In this document: one piece after another, positions 44,901-58,262 of the stretch | Layout: each line of letters opens with the position of its first letter | Position numbering within the stretch: position 1 is the stretch's first letter | Source: Larimichthys crocea | Lineage: Eukaryota > Chordata > Actinopteri > Sciaenidae | Reading direction: 5' to 3' | DNA length: 64,000 nucleotides | Assembly: GCF_000972845.2 (NCBI RefSeq) | Contig: NC_040016.1 | Span: 11,800,701 to 11,864,700, forward strand | The notes under the pieces: model-generated | What the model was told of the DNA's origin: nothing | What the model saw: only the letters and a program-made list of their open reading frames with translations | Database searches by the model: none | Translations under genes and position numbers: made by a program

Positions 44901-47900
44901 GCTAGTTGCCTGGCAAACTCTCGGTGAAGACAACGTTCCAGGAATTCAATGCGTGAGGCCAAGAAATACTTGAAGCATGTTACTCCTTGTAAAACTAAAA
45001 CTTTATTTCTACAAAAAAAATCTACTCTGCAGGTTAAACAAACATGATATAACATTTTAATTAGTTGTAGAGTTGCTGGTAGACAGATTTTTAAAAACTT
45101 GTTATAACAGAGGCAAATGGTTTCTTCCAGCAAAAGTCTTTATGCTAAGATAAGCTAGATACGACTAGCTTTATACTCAATAGACAGATACAAGATTGAT
45201 AATTATGATATTGATAACGATACACTCATCTAATTCATGGAGGAATGGCTCAGGAGGCAGAGCAGTCCTCAGGGAAATAGATCCCCAACTTGTCCAAAGA
45301 GTGTTGAAGTGTCCTTGAGTAAGAGACTGAACCCCTAACTTGTTGGCACTGCCATCAGTGTATGAATGTGTGTGTGAATAGGTGAATGTTGGCATGTGTT
45401 ACAAAGGGGATACAGGTCATCATTCACACAACTGAAAGACTAAGAAATTGGAATATTTGTGACATGGCTTGGACACACTTTGAAGAGACTTGAGGTTTGA
45501 CGTTGACTTGCCCCAGAAGACGACAGCTCTGGTGACAAAGCCACTTTTGTAGTTGCACAGAGTGAACTATCTTAGAGAATGACAGGGTGATTTCTGAGCT
45601 GCTGTCTGACAGAGTGAGGAGCCATGTGTGAGGAGGCCAGGGATTGATCTGGTCACTGAAACTGTGTCAGTACGGTGGAGTAGATGGGTGCGGATGTGTG
45701 GGTATGGGGTTGGTGGACCAAAGAAGCCTCTAGTGTCCCAAATGCACCACTAACTTGGCTGAGTTGATCCCTGTGTGACAGGAGCATGGCTACCTGTCAC
45801 ATTATCATTCACAGTCATGGACCAAAATGTCATCCCTTCTCTGCGCCCATGACACATGAAAAGCACTGCAATGCCGCTCAGTTCCACTCTGTAGCAGAGT
45901 GGATGGTCTAGATGAACTGGGTGGATGAAGGGTGGTTTTTGTTGGTGTAGATATAAAGTTTGAGCTTGTGGGTGGACGATGGAAAAAGATATGGCACTGA
46001 GAGGTGTTGGACAAAACCAGACATTACAGTTAGGAATGACAAGTAAGTAATTAATTTATTGAGATTACTGTTTATCGTTTTTCTATTCAGTGGAAAAAAA
46101 AAAAAGTAGATTATTGATGAAGAATTGCACTCAAATAGTTTTGGTTTAGTTTTAAAATGGCAAAGAATGCAGAGTTTGGGTGATGTGCTGTTTGCTTTGA
46201 ACTCATTTTTTGTGCAAACAAGACAAATCTTTCCTACTAAGAAGGGATGGTCATCATTTTTGGAAAGAAAAACAATCGTGATGTAGGCACTACACAGATT
46301 CTTTCACAGTGAGTGTGAAAAAGTGCAACAGCTCTCACAAGGAAGTCAGGATATATCAAACATCTGGCATTTTGAGAACAAAAGCAATTTGGAAACAATT
46401 AAAATAATTTTAAGAGTACATGAATTCCCACCTGAATAAATAAATCACTGTACATTGTGCTCCCCAGACAATTTTGTACTTTCTAACATATATTAAGCTG
46501 ATTCAGTTGTTTTAGAGACATGGAAAACAAATCTATCTAATAATTGATCGAGTTAATTTCTATGTGCAAAGTATTATATTGATTGGTTATATCGGTTATG
46601 AAATTTTCTATCTTTGGGTCACACGAGGTCACATGTGGGCCTTGAGGTCCTTGGCAGTATTAGTTGTTTGGCTTTAGTTGAGAACAGTAGGTGCCAGTCT
46701 GTCTCAACACTGTGGTGGCCAGGGTCAAAGAGACCTATTGCTGCCTTCCTAGACATGATAGATGGCGATAGATTGATGGTCCATTCTGCGTAACCAGATA
46801 TCTGTGTCTCCAGACTAGAATATGCTGACAATAACACCTCCATGGGTAAAAACATTCTCTTTGACTAATTCTTGGCGTATAGTATTTGTGGTGTTATCTT
46901 GGGGTTTAAAGTAGATCCACCAGGATGAGTTAGGCAGAATGTGAGACCGACTCAGGCACTTCTGATGAACTTTGAGAGTGTCTCTAATTCTCCTTGGCCA
47001 AGCATCAATAAATATTACAGCATAAGACAACAAAGGCTCCTGAACACTTTCTTCCTGACCTCACCATTGACCTTTGACTTTGGCATTTTCTCCATAACGA
47101 TATCATGCTGTGAGTTTCAAATGTCTGGTCTTGGTCTTCTCTCAGTCTTGATACACTCAGGTCTTGGTCATGTCTTGATCTTGGTTGAGGTGGTCTTGAC
47201 TATAACACTGACATATGGTCCTCCGTGTATTCTGTTTTGCTTTTTTCTTCTGTAATTTTTCTGTTTTTGTCCTTTAGGTTTCATATTTGGGTAAATTATA
47301 ATATCTGCAGGTATTTAATTGAACTCAATAGGTGCTATAAAGCTGTTATGATCAAACAGTTCACACTCCATGTCATGATTAGACTCGCTCCATGCTTCAC
47401 GCAGTACTGACTTTTGAAAGCACTCGTTCACAAGCCTTATGTGTCATGAGGATAGATTAGTGTCAAGCGTAATTGTGTTAAAGTGTTTGTACATCTTTTA
47501 CATTGAAAGCAGGTTTTCCATATGGTGTCCGTGAACCTGTGGACAACCCTCTGATGAGTGGCAGCACGCTTCCATCAGAGGCTGTTATGTCTGGGCTTTT
47601 CATTAACACCTAAGAAGGTGTCAATCACAGTTTGTTTCTGCAGGGCAGCTCATAAACAAAACAGCAGCAGAAACGAGGTCCAAATCCCCCCGGGACCCAC
47701 CCGAGTGGCAACTAGCAAGGCTGAATGCGGAAACCAAGACACAGATGCTTTAACTTGCAGTTTTCTAATAGTTATCAAAAAGTAGCTGACAGTACTGAAC
47801 TAAGTGAGAAAAATACACTTTCTTTGAGTAAATTGTCAGGAGCTTTGTGTACAGTTTTTTGGTATCCGTAGCTGCTTTCACTTCTAAGAAATGTGACTTG

Positions 47901-50414
47901 GTAGTCATTAAAATCCTTAAAGTAGCATTAATCAATATTTTCATATGGACGATATGTCAAATGGGTAAAGTAAAAGAGAATTATCACCAGACTGTGAAGT
48001 CCCCCTCAGTTCTACTGAATGTTTTAGTGTCTTTTCATCTCATTGTTTTGGTTTTACAGCCCACACCTTTATCGTTTTGATTCACTCGCACTGCTCTCAA
48101 CAACCTCGTTTCTGGCACCAGCAGAGAAATGGCTCTACAGACACTGTACACACTACATGCTCAGCACTGGAGGCAGACAAAGTTAATGACTACCTGAGGA
48201 AAATAGTGGATTATTTATCAGCTAAGGAGACAGATATTTTACTCAGGAGTCAAAAACATAGCTGAATATTGGACTTAAATTTGTCCTCCAAATGTGCTCC
48301 AAAATATGCTGCTCTGAATAAATAGATGCCTTTTTTTTTCATCACACTTTATGTGATGATTCTGTAACAGTTTCTATAAATATATTAAACTTTTTTTCTT
48401 TTATAATACTGCTCTGCAGTTTCTGACCATTTCCATGTTTAATGTCATTTCAGAACCCATCAGCTATCATCTGACAATGATTTATCCTCAGGGGGAAACA
48501 GACAATGTTCGCATATCAAGAGAAAGACTTCCTCTTCTCTCTTTTATGGTCTAAGTAGCAACTTGAGATGCAAGAATGATGAGAAATATGTATTTTGGTT
48601 CATCTCAACATAGATCAAAACATAGATCTGCATGAATGGAGATAAGCTTTCTCAGGTGATAGCAATGATCTCCCAAGTCTGTGTTTCAGCCAATGCATTC
48701 CAGCTCTTTTGCTCTCCACATGGATTGTTTACCTGCATGCAACTAAAGTCCACTTAAACATGATTGGTCAATACTATTCCGAGTATGAGTGGACTACAAA
48801 CACTTCAGATATCTGTATTTGTATGCAGATATCTATTTATAGAGATTGTGCTTTAAGTGATTTATTCAAAGAAACAAATCTGGAATGTCCTAAATGTGTA
48901 TGAAACTGGCATTTGTTTCCTGCTCATGTACTCAATTTGTTCCATCTCAGTAATGGTAATGATAAGTATAAACATACATGATTGATTTGCAATCATCCAT
49001 CCATTCTCACCTGCTTATCTATAATAGTAGCAGTTTTATCAGGGCGTTCCAGACATCTGAGGCTTTCCCAGGCCAGATGGGAATGCCTCAGAATCAATTG
49101 TAAGTTATATGAAGACTATTTTCACCACTTTACCTTGCTGTCAACTTTTTTTTTCTTTGGCTCTGAACTGTTCTGTGCACTGTATTACCCCACAGATTAG
49201 CTCTTTGGATCAAAGTTTACAGCCAGAAAAAACACAGCCGTGCACCACAGAAACATTTAGAAGCATGAAGTTTGATTTCAGTCTACATCTTTTTGATCCA
49301 AGCAGCTGATCTGAGGCATAATACGTACAGTGGGAAGCCGAGTTGGAAGTTCTGCATTTAGTGCCAAGAGTAAACCAAGTGGTAAAAATATTCTTAATAT
49401 AGTATACACTTAAACAGATATTGCATTTGTACCTCATTCAACCCCTGTTTAAATGATCTACTGTAAAGCAGATGAGGATTCATCACTATATTCAGTTATG
49501 AAGAAAATCTTTCTGTCTACAATATTGTAATGTAACCACACACATCTGTTTAATTTATATATACTGTACTTGATGCCAGACTAACCTCAGTGTATATTTT
49601 ACATGTTAACTCCTAATGTTGAAAACCACATGAAAATTTCAGCTAACATTTTGCTCTTAATTTGTTAATGTATTTATTGAGCGTTCCTTAAATATAATTA
49701 GAGCAATATACATTTCTTTTGATTTATTATGGCAAGGTTCTACCGCACCAAAGCGAGAATTGTATGTTTATTCAATGAGAATATGACTGTGTTTGTTGAA
49801 GGTAGAAAGAGAAGGCTTTGAAGCAAGAATTTCATAATTTGCCTCGCAGGAATATTATAACTTGGTGAACAAAAAGATCCAAGTTGGCAGAACTTTTGTC
49901 TAGACTTTAGTAAACTCAACAACTGTAGTCAGAAGTTGAGGAAACTCAAACATCTCTTGCATCATGTTGGCTTGTCTGAACACTTTCAGTTTTTACAGTC
50001 CAGCGACCCTGCGAGGAAGAAAAGCTGGTCCGCTCTTCTGAATCTGAAGTTTGCAATCATCATCAAATACAATCATCATCAAACGTAATGATGGTTATCT
50101 AGAGATGTTAAATGATGTCCATTTTACAGCAGTACAATTACCAAGCCCGTTGTCCTGTGAGATTTGAATCCCACTAAGTTTACCTGTAAGTATATAAGAA
50201 CATACGTGCTTATGCATGAAAGAAGGTGACAGCATGAAGTACATGTACCTGAGATGTCTGTGTCACTGTGTGATTCCTCTTGTTCTGACAGCCTCCTTTC
50301 TACTTTTCTGATTTCAGGCACATAGAAATCTCCCTGTCGAGCCAAGGGCACCATGAACTGGATCTGACCTTCTCTGTAGATCTCAAGAGTCGGATGCGCG
50401 CACAGATCCTTTTT
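41629..50414 (-). CDS. tex264: TEX264 ER-phagy receptor, 3' part only
   Basis: Two coding exons, 50414-50249 and 41918-41629, separated by an 8.3 kb intron, give 151 C-terminal residues. TEX264 is a single-pass ER membrane protein whose cytosolic GyrI-like domain and disordered tail bind LC3/GABARAP, sending ER into autophagosomes. The first exon has the conserved CAHPTLEIYREGQIQFMVPL and ARQGDFYVPE block. The second is acidic and serine-rich with TSFRELDWE, matching the LC3-interacting region (FEEL in human). The N-terminal membrane anchor and most of the GyrI-like domain were looked for between 50415 and 64000 and not found, so they should be past the right edge. It is transcribed in the same direction as grm2, as in human. 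Confidence 0.93.
42262..42480 (-). mobile_element. Dispersed teleost repeat, reverse copy
   Basis: Same family as 19473-19975 on the opposite strand. The 17 bp tgtaatccatccaatag occurs twice (42286-42302 and 42402-42418), reflecting two subunits. It includes ctcaaggtggcgctagagg and ggcccaaagtgatggactg. Confidence 0.7.
44720..45236. mobile_element. Palindromic non-autonomous DNA element
   Basis: The left arm reads gttgacattttggtaaat, gagtgattagcttagctta, gcataaagat. The right arm has the reverse order, ctttatgctaagataagcta and later agacagatacaagattgat. The internal inverted arms and wording match a widespread fish element with long terminal inverted repeats. Arms have diverged; no target-site duplication was recognised. 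Confidence 0.6.
45237..45405 (+). mobile_element. Dispersed fish repeat fragment
   Basis: Wording ggctcaggaggcagagcag, gtgtccttgagtaagagact, gaacccctaacttgttgg and gtatgaatgtgtgtgtgaat matches a common teleost repeat. It abuts the palindromic element directly, suggesting nested or adjacent insertion. Confidence 0.55.
46595..47071 (-). mobile_element. Copy 2 of the unnamed dispersed repeat
   Basis: Reverse complement matches 3159-3752 but lacks the triplet expansion. The equivalent site is 46651-46672. It may extend to ~47190 with a different, ggtcttgg-rich flank. No class assigned. Confidence 0.7.
48990..49110 (+). mobile_element. Old dispersed repeat fragment
   Basis: Begins atccatccattctcacctgc followed by ttatctataatag and later cagggcgttccagacatctg, resembling the tail of the same LINE-like family as 23160-23400. 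Highly diverged. Confidence 0.4.
50249..50414 (-). CDS. tex264: tex264 exon: end of the GyrI-like domain
   Basis: Acceptor ttgcag|AAAAAGG, donor ATCTCAG|gtacat, 166 nt. It encodes KKDLCAHPTLEIYREGQIQF, the near-invariant PLARQGDFYVPE, and the start of the disordered tail (EQEESHSDTDISG). Confidence 0.93.
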
Positions 50415-53059
50415 CTGCAAAATATTAAAAAGTTCATGATTTACAACAAATATAATACACACGATTAACATTTTTCATCTTTTAAATTTGTGTGGTAATA
50501 GCATTATACATTTAAGGGCCTAATTTAGTCAAAAAAATAAATAAATAATAATAAATTAAAAAATAAAAAATAATAAATAAAATCAATATAATAATAATAA
50601 TGAATATAATGAACAAAAAATGAGTTATATATATATAACATCTAATATGTGTTATGTTTTATATGTTAAAATCGTTAGTGCTAATTTAACCAGGAAGGTG
50701 CAAAGTCCGCACTCCCAGTGTTAAAATGAGTCTCATCAACACTTGAAATTTGTTGAAATTAATGTTTGAATACACACGTATGTACGTATAATACACACAG
50801 GAAACATCACATTAGGATGCAAGTGCAGACATGCCAATAATCTCACGAGTCTGCATCTAGTCAATAATTTGATCTCGTACGTGGGAAGCCCCTGCTCTCC
50901 CCCTGAACACTGACCTCACTCTCCCCTGCAGAACAGCTAAAACCCCTACAATCTGTCTCAATAAATGTTCTGCCTCCACACGTCATGCTGCCTCTGCTAA
51001 AACTGCTGTTCTTCCGTTACTTGCCTCACTCCTCTAGAAGTGGGAAGTCTCACATGACAGAGACCACTCCACTCATTAACCTTTCATACACAATGTTTTG
51101 TTATTCCGCTCATGCACAGCCAATTGCCTGTTTCACCCTTTCGGCACATGCTAAATGTCGAGCAATACTTGCAAACACATTGCAGCTACAGTTCAGTATC
51201 TCAATGTGATGAATTATTTAAATATCATTTGTTTTAATTAGCTAAAATTGATGTCAGATTTTATTACCACTTGACTATTTCAATGCTGCCAAAGTGTAGC
51301 AGAGATGTTTAGTGCTATTTAATAATCATTTAAACTCGATAATGATTACTGGTCTGGTGAGATATTCTACATTAGACTAAAATCCAAGCATTATTATTAT
51401 TATCTGATGGTTAAATGGTTAAGTATTCAGAATCATAACACAGAGGTTACTATTTAGTGTAGTTTGAAGTAGTTTAGTTTAACATAAAAACATGGTATTA
51501 TGTCGTATTCATAGCTTGCATTCTTCCTCCATCTCTGAACCTTGTGTTTCATCACTGACTTGAACTATTACCTTGAGTATGTTAGACTATAAATCATTTC
51601 TTACACTATGGCAAATTCATGACATTTCTCCAAGAGTTGAAACTATTCAGATTATTATCGTTCCTTGACAGATCCTTGGAGTGCGGAGTCCCTGTGTCCC
51701 TTGCTGACGTTCCCGTTTGAAGCAAAGCAGAAGCGGTGACAGGCAGGTTACCGTTTAGTGAAACAACAGGAACGTTGCACACATAAAATTGGATAATCAG
51801 GCTCAACAGACACACATAAGATAGAATCTTTATAGGAGACAGCTGACTTCTTTTCAAACTCTAGCCTATCATCTTTCTCACCATCTGTCTCTCAGCCCAA
51901 TTATGACAGCGAAGACGTTTCCTCTCGCTGCTGTCTACAGGAACAACGCCGTCAGTTTCAGTGATTTCGGCAACATCAATTATTGGTGCATTTCTCCTTA
52001 GGAAACATCTGTGTATACTCATTGGCTTGGCTCATCAGATGGAGTTAGACATCAGCTACTACATATTGCATATTGATATGCACGAACGCATACAGATACA
52101 CACATACGCAAGTTTTATTTTGCAGTTCAGACACTAAATAAATGATCATATATGAAAATGAAGAGGAGCACAGACACACTGTCGGTGCAATAGCTAAGGA
52201 GGCGTTCATGTTAATATTTAACTGGTGAATTCAGATTTGTCAGAATGTTCTTTGCTTTAATTTAACAGAGTTTAATGAATAAAAACAATATTTGATTTGG
52301 CTAGTTGGCACTAAAAGTCAAACAACAAAGGATTGGAGAGATGTTCACAAATACAGCACAGAAAAGATGTACCAAATAAGAGTTGACTTAACAGCCTAAT
52401 GGCACACTTTAAAGATCCAAGCACAAAAGCATTATATGCCAAGGGTGGGTTTTAAAAAGCACTGCATTTACGCTTAGAGGACAAAAATAGAAACTCCTTA
52501 CTAGAAAAGAATATAAAGTACCTAACGGAGAGAAAGGCCAGTCTTTCTCTTTTTGAACAGCTTCTGTCTTTGTTGTTAATTCTTTCATACAAATTCTGGT
52601 CTTTCTGCAGATGAACAGCCTACAGCCCATTAGGAAATTAAGAAAGTAGACAACATGTTTGCTTCACAGCAACCTGTAAAGAATTAGTGATGTTTTAGGT
52701 CTGATGATTCGGGAAGCCACATCGGATGTCCAATTTTAGATTGGCATTCATAAAAAGAAATTTAGATTTGCATCACAGTGTTTACAGGTTCCTGGCCTAG
52801 GTCGAATGTCATTAAGTGTCAATGTCAATTATTATTTACATTGTGGGAATGGAAACATGGAGAAATCGTGTTTACAATGGAAATGAAGGTACATGCCCTC
52901 ACAGACCAGCAATTATGTGAAGCTGCAGTGCAATAATGTCCTTCATGACAGCAAAAGGTTAAAAACATATTCTGGCTTTCTCATAATGTAGATAAAACTA
53001 GAAGTAGAAGAAGATATTGTGACTTAAGCTTTTCTGGCTGTCCCACCATAAAAACCTCC

Positions 53060-53145
53060 TCTGTGATGTTCTTTTGTTGTTAAAATCTGACAATTTATAC
53101 TCTCTGTGATGTTCTTTTGTTGTTAAAATCTGACAATTTATACTC
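53060..53145. repeat. Perfect 2 x 43 bp tandem duplication
   Basis: The 43-base unit starting tctgtgatgttcttttgttg is present twice with no mismatch (53060-53102, 53103-53145). Confidence 0.97.
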
Positions 53146-53939
53146 CTCTCTCGTCAATGCAGTGCAGTTTATATTTGTCATAATTTCTTGAAACGGCTTT
53201 CCCTGCCAGATTAAATTGTTATAATTAATTTTAGGTTTCTTACTTTATATACTCAAAGAAATCAGGTTTCTGCTCAAATCTGAGTGAATCATCTGTCAAT
53301 CTGTCTTTGTCGTTGATTAGTTGAAGGTTTATCATGTGTTCTTTTTTTGTTTTTTTCGACTAACCACTGAACATCTGCTAAAATTGAATTCCCTGTTAAA
53401 AAGAAGGCAAAACACTGCATTAGCACATTAAAGTGTCATTAATGAAAAAGAAAAAAAAGCTCTTTAGCCGAGGGTAAAGGGTTGAGTACCTCTGACTTTT
53501 TTCAGACAAACATTGATGGCGAGACAAGCGAGCGAAGAATAAAGAGATGCTAAATACTAACTCATTCTGAATTCATCTTCAGCGAAAGGGTTCATGCTCC
53601 CTTTGTGTGTGCGCTCCAAACATTACAGTTTTTATTTCTTCATGAGATTAAAGTTCTTCAGAAAGTTAAAAAATAAGTATATTCTTCAAAGAAGAGACTT
53701 TAATTTAACTTGAATTATGAGTAAGGACGTATTTACGCAATAATATTTTGCATTCGACAACCACAACGTATTAACGGTTATATATTTTGTTTAAATATAT
53801 CATGTAAAGCAGACAATACACATTTAGCTAAGAATTTGGCAACAATATGTGCTAGTCCAGCAGTAGCGCTTACATAGAAATGTAACACCCAATGTGCACT
53901 TATTTATAAGGTGCATTTTTGTTTAACATAAATGATGCT

Positions 53940-54222
53940 CAGAGCTGAAACGAATAGTTCATTACTTGATTAAAAGACTGACATGACAAGTTAGTTAATC
54001 ATTAAAGTCATTCTTCAAGAAAAAATAGCAAACATTCTCTAGATACAGTTTTGCAATTACAAAGAATTGATGCTTTATCTTATGATAACCAAACATTGTT
54101 GGTTTTGGACTATTTGTTAAAGGAATTGTGATTGTTTTTTCACAGTTTTCTGATATTTTAAACATTAAAAAAATTATTTGTTAATGCTGATTTATAATTG
54201 ATGATTATTAGTTGCAGCCCTG
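53940..54222. mobile_element. hAT-like MITE with terminal inverted repeats
   Basis: Starts cagagctgaaacgaatag and ends ttattagttgcagccctg, which pair as imperfect inverted ends. The interior (ttaatcattaaagtcattc, ataaccaaac) matches the frequent fish element known by its gctgcaactaatgatta terminus. No 8 bp duplication was found at the edges. Confidence 0.65.
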
Positions 54223-56975
54223 CCGTGTTTTTAGTGCATACACTGGTTAAAGTGTGTATAAATGTAACAATGGTCAGTTTACATTGTTATTCATGAGTGT
54301 TTTGACATGACGTCATGGCATACAAACTGAAAAAACACCTGCCATGTTGATATAACATATTAAGAACATAACCTGTTATTAACTGTAATAAAGACCTAAA
54401 CTCATCTGACCTTTAAAAGGTCTTTGATCTATAATGATTTTTTTTTTTATTGTGAAACCTGAGGACAACCTTATTATTTGTGCAACCGCGCAGGGAGCCT
54501 GGACCTATTACTTACCCTCACTAACCGGTGAGTAAAACAACAACCTAACCTAGTGAGCCTCGCTGTGCAGTGAGGTCAGTTTTCCTGTGTCCTATGAACA
54601 CAAGACCTGGGACAGAGGGTAGGCAAATAATTAGACCAGCAGTGGAATCACTGAGACAAACTGTGCACGGTAGGTTTTTGTAATTGGGTAGGGGGTTGTG
54701 GATAGTGTACTTATTGATTTTTGTTTGATTTTCTCCCTACTCCTGCAGTATCAGGGTCTTGGGAGCCCAGGAGAGCACTTGAGGCTCAGTGCAGACTAAC
54801 AGGGTCACAGTAAGGTTTTTTTTTTTTTTCTCTTCACATCCACTACAGCACAAGAATGGCAATATTTTTGTACTGAAAGATGTAGGTTATTTAGTTTGAA
54901 AACATTATTATATTGCAGCGTTATTAAGTGAATAGACATGGGAAATTACGTGCCCACACTGCATCACCTTACTTTTATTAAACTTTCAAAATTTGAAAAA
55001 AAATGAAATGAAGAAAATGAAGGAGAACTGGATGTATCCAGTTTTGCTTTATGTTGCTGCATGCTTATTCTCTTCCAGCCTTGATGATTCACCAACACCG
55101 CGTTTCAATATTAAGTCCATGTCCAGGAGAACAGCGGTAACTCATACTCATTTGTTCTAAAGAGCATCTGCAGTAGTAGACGCTGCCCTCCACAAGCTTT
55201 TCAAGCACACATCGGCTCATCATCAGTTTCCAGCCAAAGCTGTTTCACGGGAAATCATTAAAAGGTACCATGGAGTCTCAATTAATGGGTTCCAGAAAGC
55301 TTAATTATTGAGCTAATTCACATGTCACAGTTAAATAAACCTTGTTATTATGGTGCTTTGTTATACTGAAACATTGTGAAGGATAATCTGCATCAACAAA
55401 GAATTGCAAATGAATGAAATTAGTTTTGAATGAGGGGGTATTACTAAAAACACGCACACAGGTGTGTACACAAGGCGCTTTAAGTCACTATCACATGCAC
55501 TTTCTCAGGTTAGCTGCGTATTTGTAGCTCTGCAGTACATCATAATGAAACTGGTGAGGGATAGTCTACATACTGAAGAGGATGTGCTAGTGTTCTTTCT
55601 TTCCAGGTTTATAGCCTGAGGAGCAACATCTGCATGGACCCCTGTGAAAATCCATCACATGTGCCCTTGGATAAATAAATGAAACTGTACTGGGTATTTT
55701 TAGAGCCTTAAATCAAGATTTCTGGTCTCCCATGGTACAACACAGATATGCACTTATGCTTGACAAGTTACTTTTTTCCTGGAAAGTCACCACCAACACA
55801 TATAAATGTATACTTCCAGCAACATTTATTTTATTCAGAAGTTTAGTTATAGTTGTGTTATGTGCTGGTCACGTTATGGGACGAATATTTACATGCACAT
55901 TAACCTGAATCCTGATTAAAGCTTGATTAGGACTCTTTAGAGTTCCATTAAAGATTTTACATGATTTGGAGTACAGTTTGCATAATTTATTTGAGAATCT
56001 GGATGTGTGGTAGTCTTGGAAACAATTTTTCAGTACAAAAATAAATAAATTAAAAATAAATAAAAAGACTAAATAAAATAAATTAATAAATTAATTTCTC
56101 TCAAGTGCCATTTGTGGCTATAATTCTAATAAAATTAATCAAACCAAATTTTAAAAAAATCAGACTAACCTGTGTGAAAGTTACAATGATTTAAATAGAT
56201 GACTGTGAAATGTCGATGAGTAATTTAGGTCTGTTAATTGGGGCTTGCTTACTTAGCTAAGGTGTTAACACGTAAACAGTTCTGATTACGTAATTCAAGT
56301 GGAGAGAAATACAGCAGCAGAATGTATTTTTTGACTATTGTTGTTGTTGCTTTTTATTTTTTGTTATTTTATTTGCTTTTCAAGCTTTTTTCTCCAAAGA
56401 ATTGAATTTTTAAGGGAAAGATTTGGAGCCTGGTTGTGCAGCTGTGTTATAGATGTACATTTTTCTGATGTGTTTTACTGCAATTTCACTTACAAGCAGC
56501 AATTCAATGATAAATGATGACAAGGGTTCTCTTTAGTGTGGAGCTGGAAGTGAGGCAGAGAAGGCAGCAATAAAGAAGACAGCAGCAAAGAGCTCTCTGC
56601 CTCAAAGAAGAGATATTTTACCAGTGCACAAATAGGCACTCTGGGACAGCGTTGCAAATATAGTGAATACATTTGGACATAAGAGTGTTTTTAACAAGGC
56701 AAATACTGCTGGAAATGTAGGAGCAGAATAACCAAAGTCAAGCCTGAAACAAATAAAGCCTACTGTATGCGTGAGCTATCAGTGGTGGTTCTGTAATGCA
56801 ACCATTAACTCCCAGCACAAAGAAGTAATACATGCTTTTCCCAAGTTGCTCTTGATAATTCACATCCACCTCTTTATCTGGTGGCCTTGGTCTAGGAACA
56901 CCCACACATGCATACCGTAATAATCCTAAAACCAAATAACCCTGAGGCCTTGATAAGACTGTTCTCCTGAGCACA

Positions 56976-57175
56976 ATGATAATAATAATAATAATAATAC
57001 ATTTTATTTAAAAGTGCTTTTCAAGGTAGTCAAAGACACTTTACATAAAAAGAACATCAAATCAGCAAAACAATATGACGTAGTACACCAGAAACACAAT
57101 AGACTGAGCTAAACAATAAAAGCAATTTTAAAAAGGTGTGTTTTTGAAGGTGGGCAAGTACCTTGATACCTTAGA
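56976..57175 (+). mobile_element. (ATA)n-led dispersed repeat
   Basis: An (ATA)n array at ~56976-57000 leads into cattttatttaaaagtgctt, ttcaaggtagtcaaagacac and tttacataaaaag, then ggtgtgtttttgaagg. This order is typical of a common fish repeat; class uncertain. Confidence 0.55.
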
Positions 57176-57969
57176 TGATCAGAAAACAGGGATTCTTGCA
57201 GAATCATCATCAATGGGACCAATCAGCAGAATGTCAGACCATGTAATAAAGGTGTTATGTTCCAATCACATAGGCCTGCAACTAAGTTATCCTTAATATT
57301 AATGTACAGTATTTGAATTACCTTTTAGTATCAATCAAATAACACTTCTTCCTCACAGGCCTAAGGGACATCTTCAACTTTCTTGTTTCTGTCTCAACAG
57401 TAGTCAAAACCCAGAAGATATTCAGCTTGCAAAGGTATGAAACAGCAAGTGTCCAGATAAAAATCGACTCTCAGCACCAACACATCGGCTGTCTGCCGAA
57501 CAGAAACCATGCCCAGGTTGCCACAGATTTCACAGATAATAGTGATAACACCCTCACAGCCATGATAAACAGGTGCAAGACAGTGCAGCAAACACAGAGA
57601 GGAATGAAGACCCTGAGGAACTGCTTCTCGTGTAGATTCACAAAGTAACATTAATGTGATAAAGGAAGTAGTTAAGTTTCATCTCATTGGAATTTTAGTT
57701 GAGTTAATATCTAAATTTCAACTTTATTGAAATATATGCCAAATATAATACAGGAATGCACACAAAACCCATAATGTTGTAATATTAATCCTAATAAGGC
57801 ATGGGTTGATATGAAAATCATGTTATCCCGGCCAAAATGATTTTGATCCACCATATTATCCAGATAATCATCAACATATGCTTAACTCTAAGACCAAAAT
57901 ACACAGTAGAATCACTTAATGATCCAGAGTGCACCCCTTGGCAACAATGTTCATATTTATGTTTTTATC

Positions 57970-58262
57970 AGTGTATAATCACTTGAAAATAACAATCGTA
58001 ATGTTTTTGTTACCACAGAATTATATCTACAGAAGGAGAGGGTCCTCTTCTATATTGAACCATCATCTTTCTATAGCGCCCCAGAAAGGACAAACCAAAT
58101 ACTGGCTCTACATAGGACCTTGCGTGTTTTTCACAAGTTTCACAGCCAGTTCAGTTTCTATTTTATGCTTGAAACAAGAGTAAGAGGTGAGGGGTGTTCA
58201 GTCGAGTGCAATCTGCAACTTCACCACGAGATGCCACTGAATTCTACTCACTGGACCTTTAG
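57970..58262 (-). mobile_element. Dispersed teleost repeat
   Basis: Reads gtgtataatcacttgaaaat, atctacagaaggagagggtc, cagaaaggacaaaccaaata, ctggctctacatagg and tgcaatctgcaacttcacca, ending actcactggacctttag. The end is the reverse of the usual ttaaaggtccagtg terminus. This is a well-populated non-autonomous family. Confidence 0.65.

Larger units (their letters stand above)
41919..50248 (-). other. 8.3 kb tex264 intron rich in old repeats
   Basis: Contains at least five dispersed repeats (listed separately) between 42262 and 49110 and unrecognised sequence at 45400-46590 and 47200-48980. No coding exon is supported. Confidence 0.8.

Noticed and set aside
56738..56974. Minus frame with PRPRPPDKEVDVNYQEQ as a tex264 exon
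   Set aside because: Does not match any TEX264 block and runs into a repeat.
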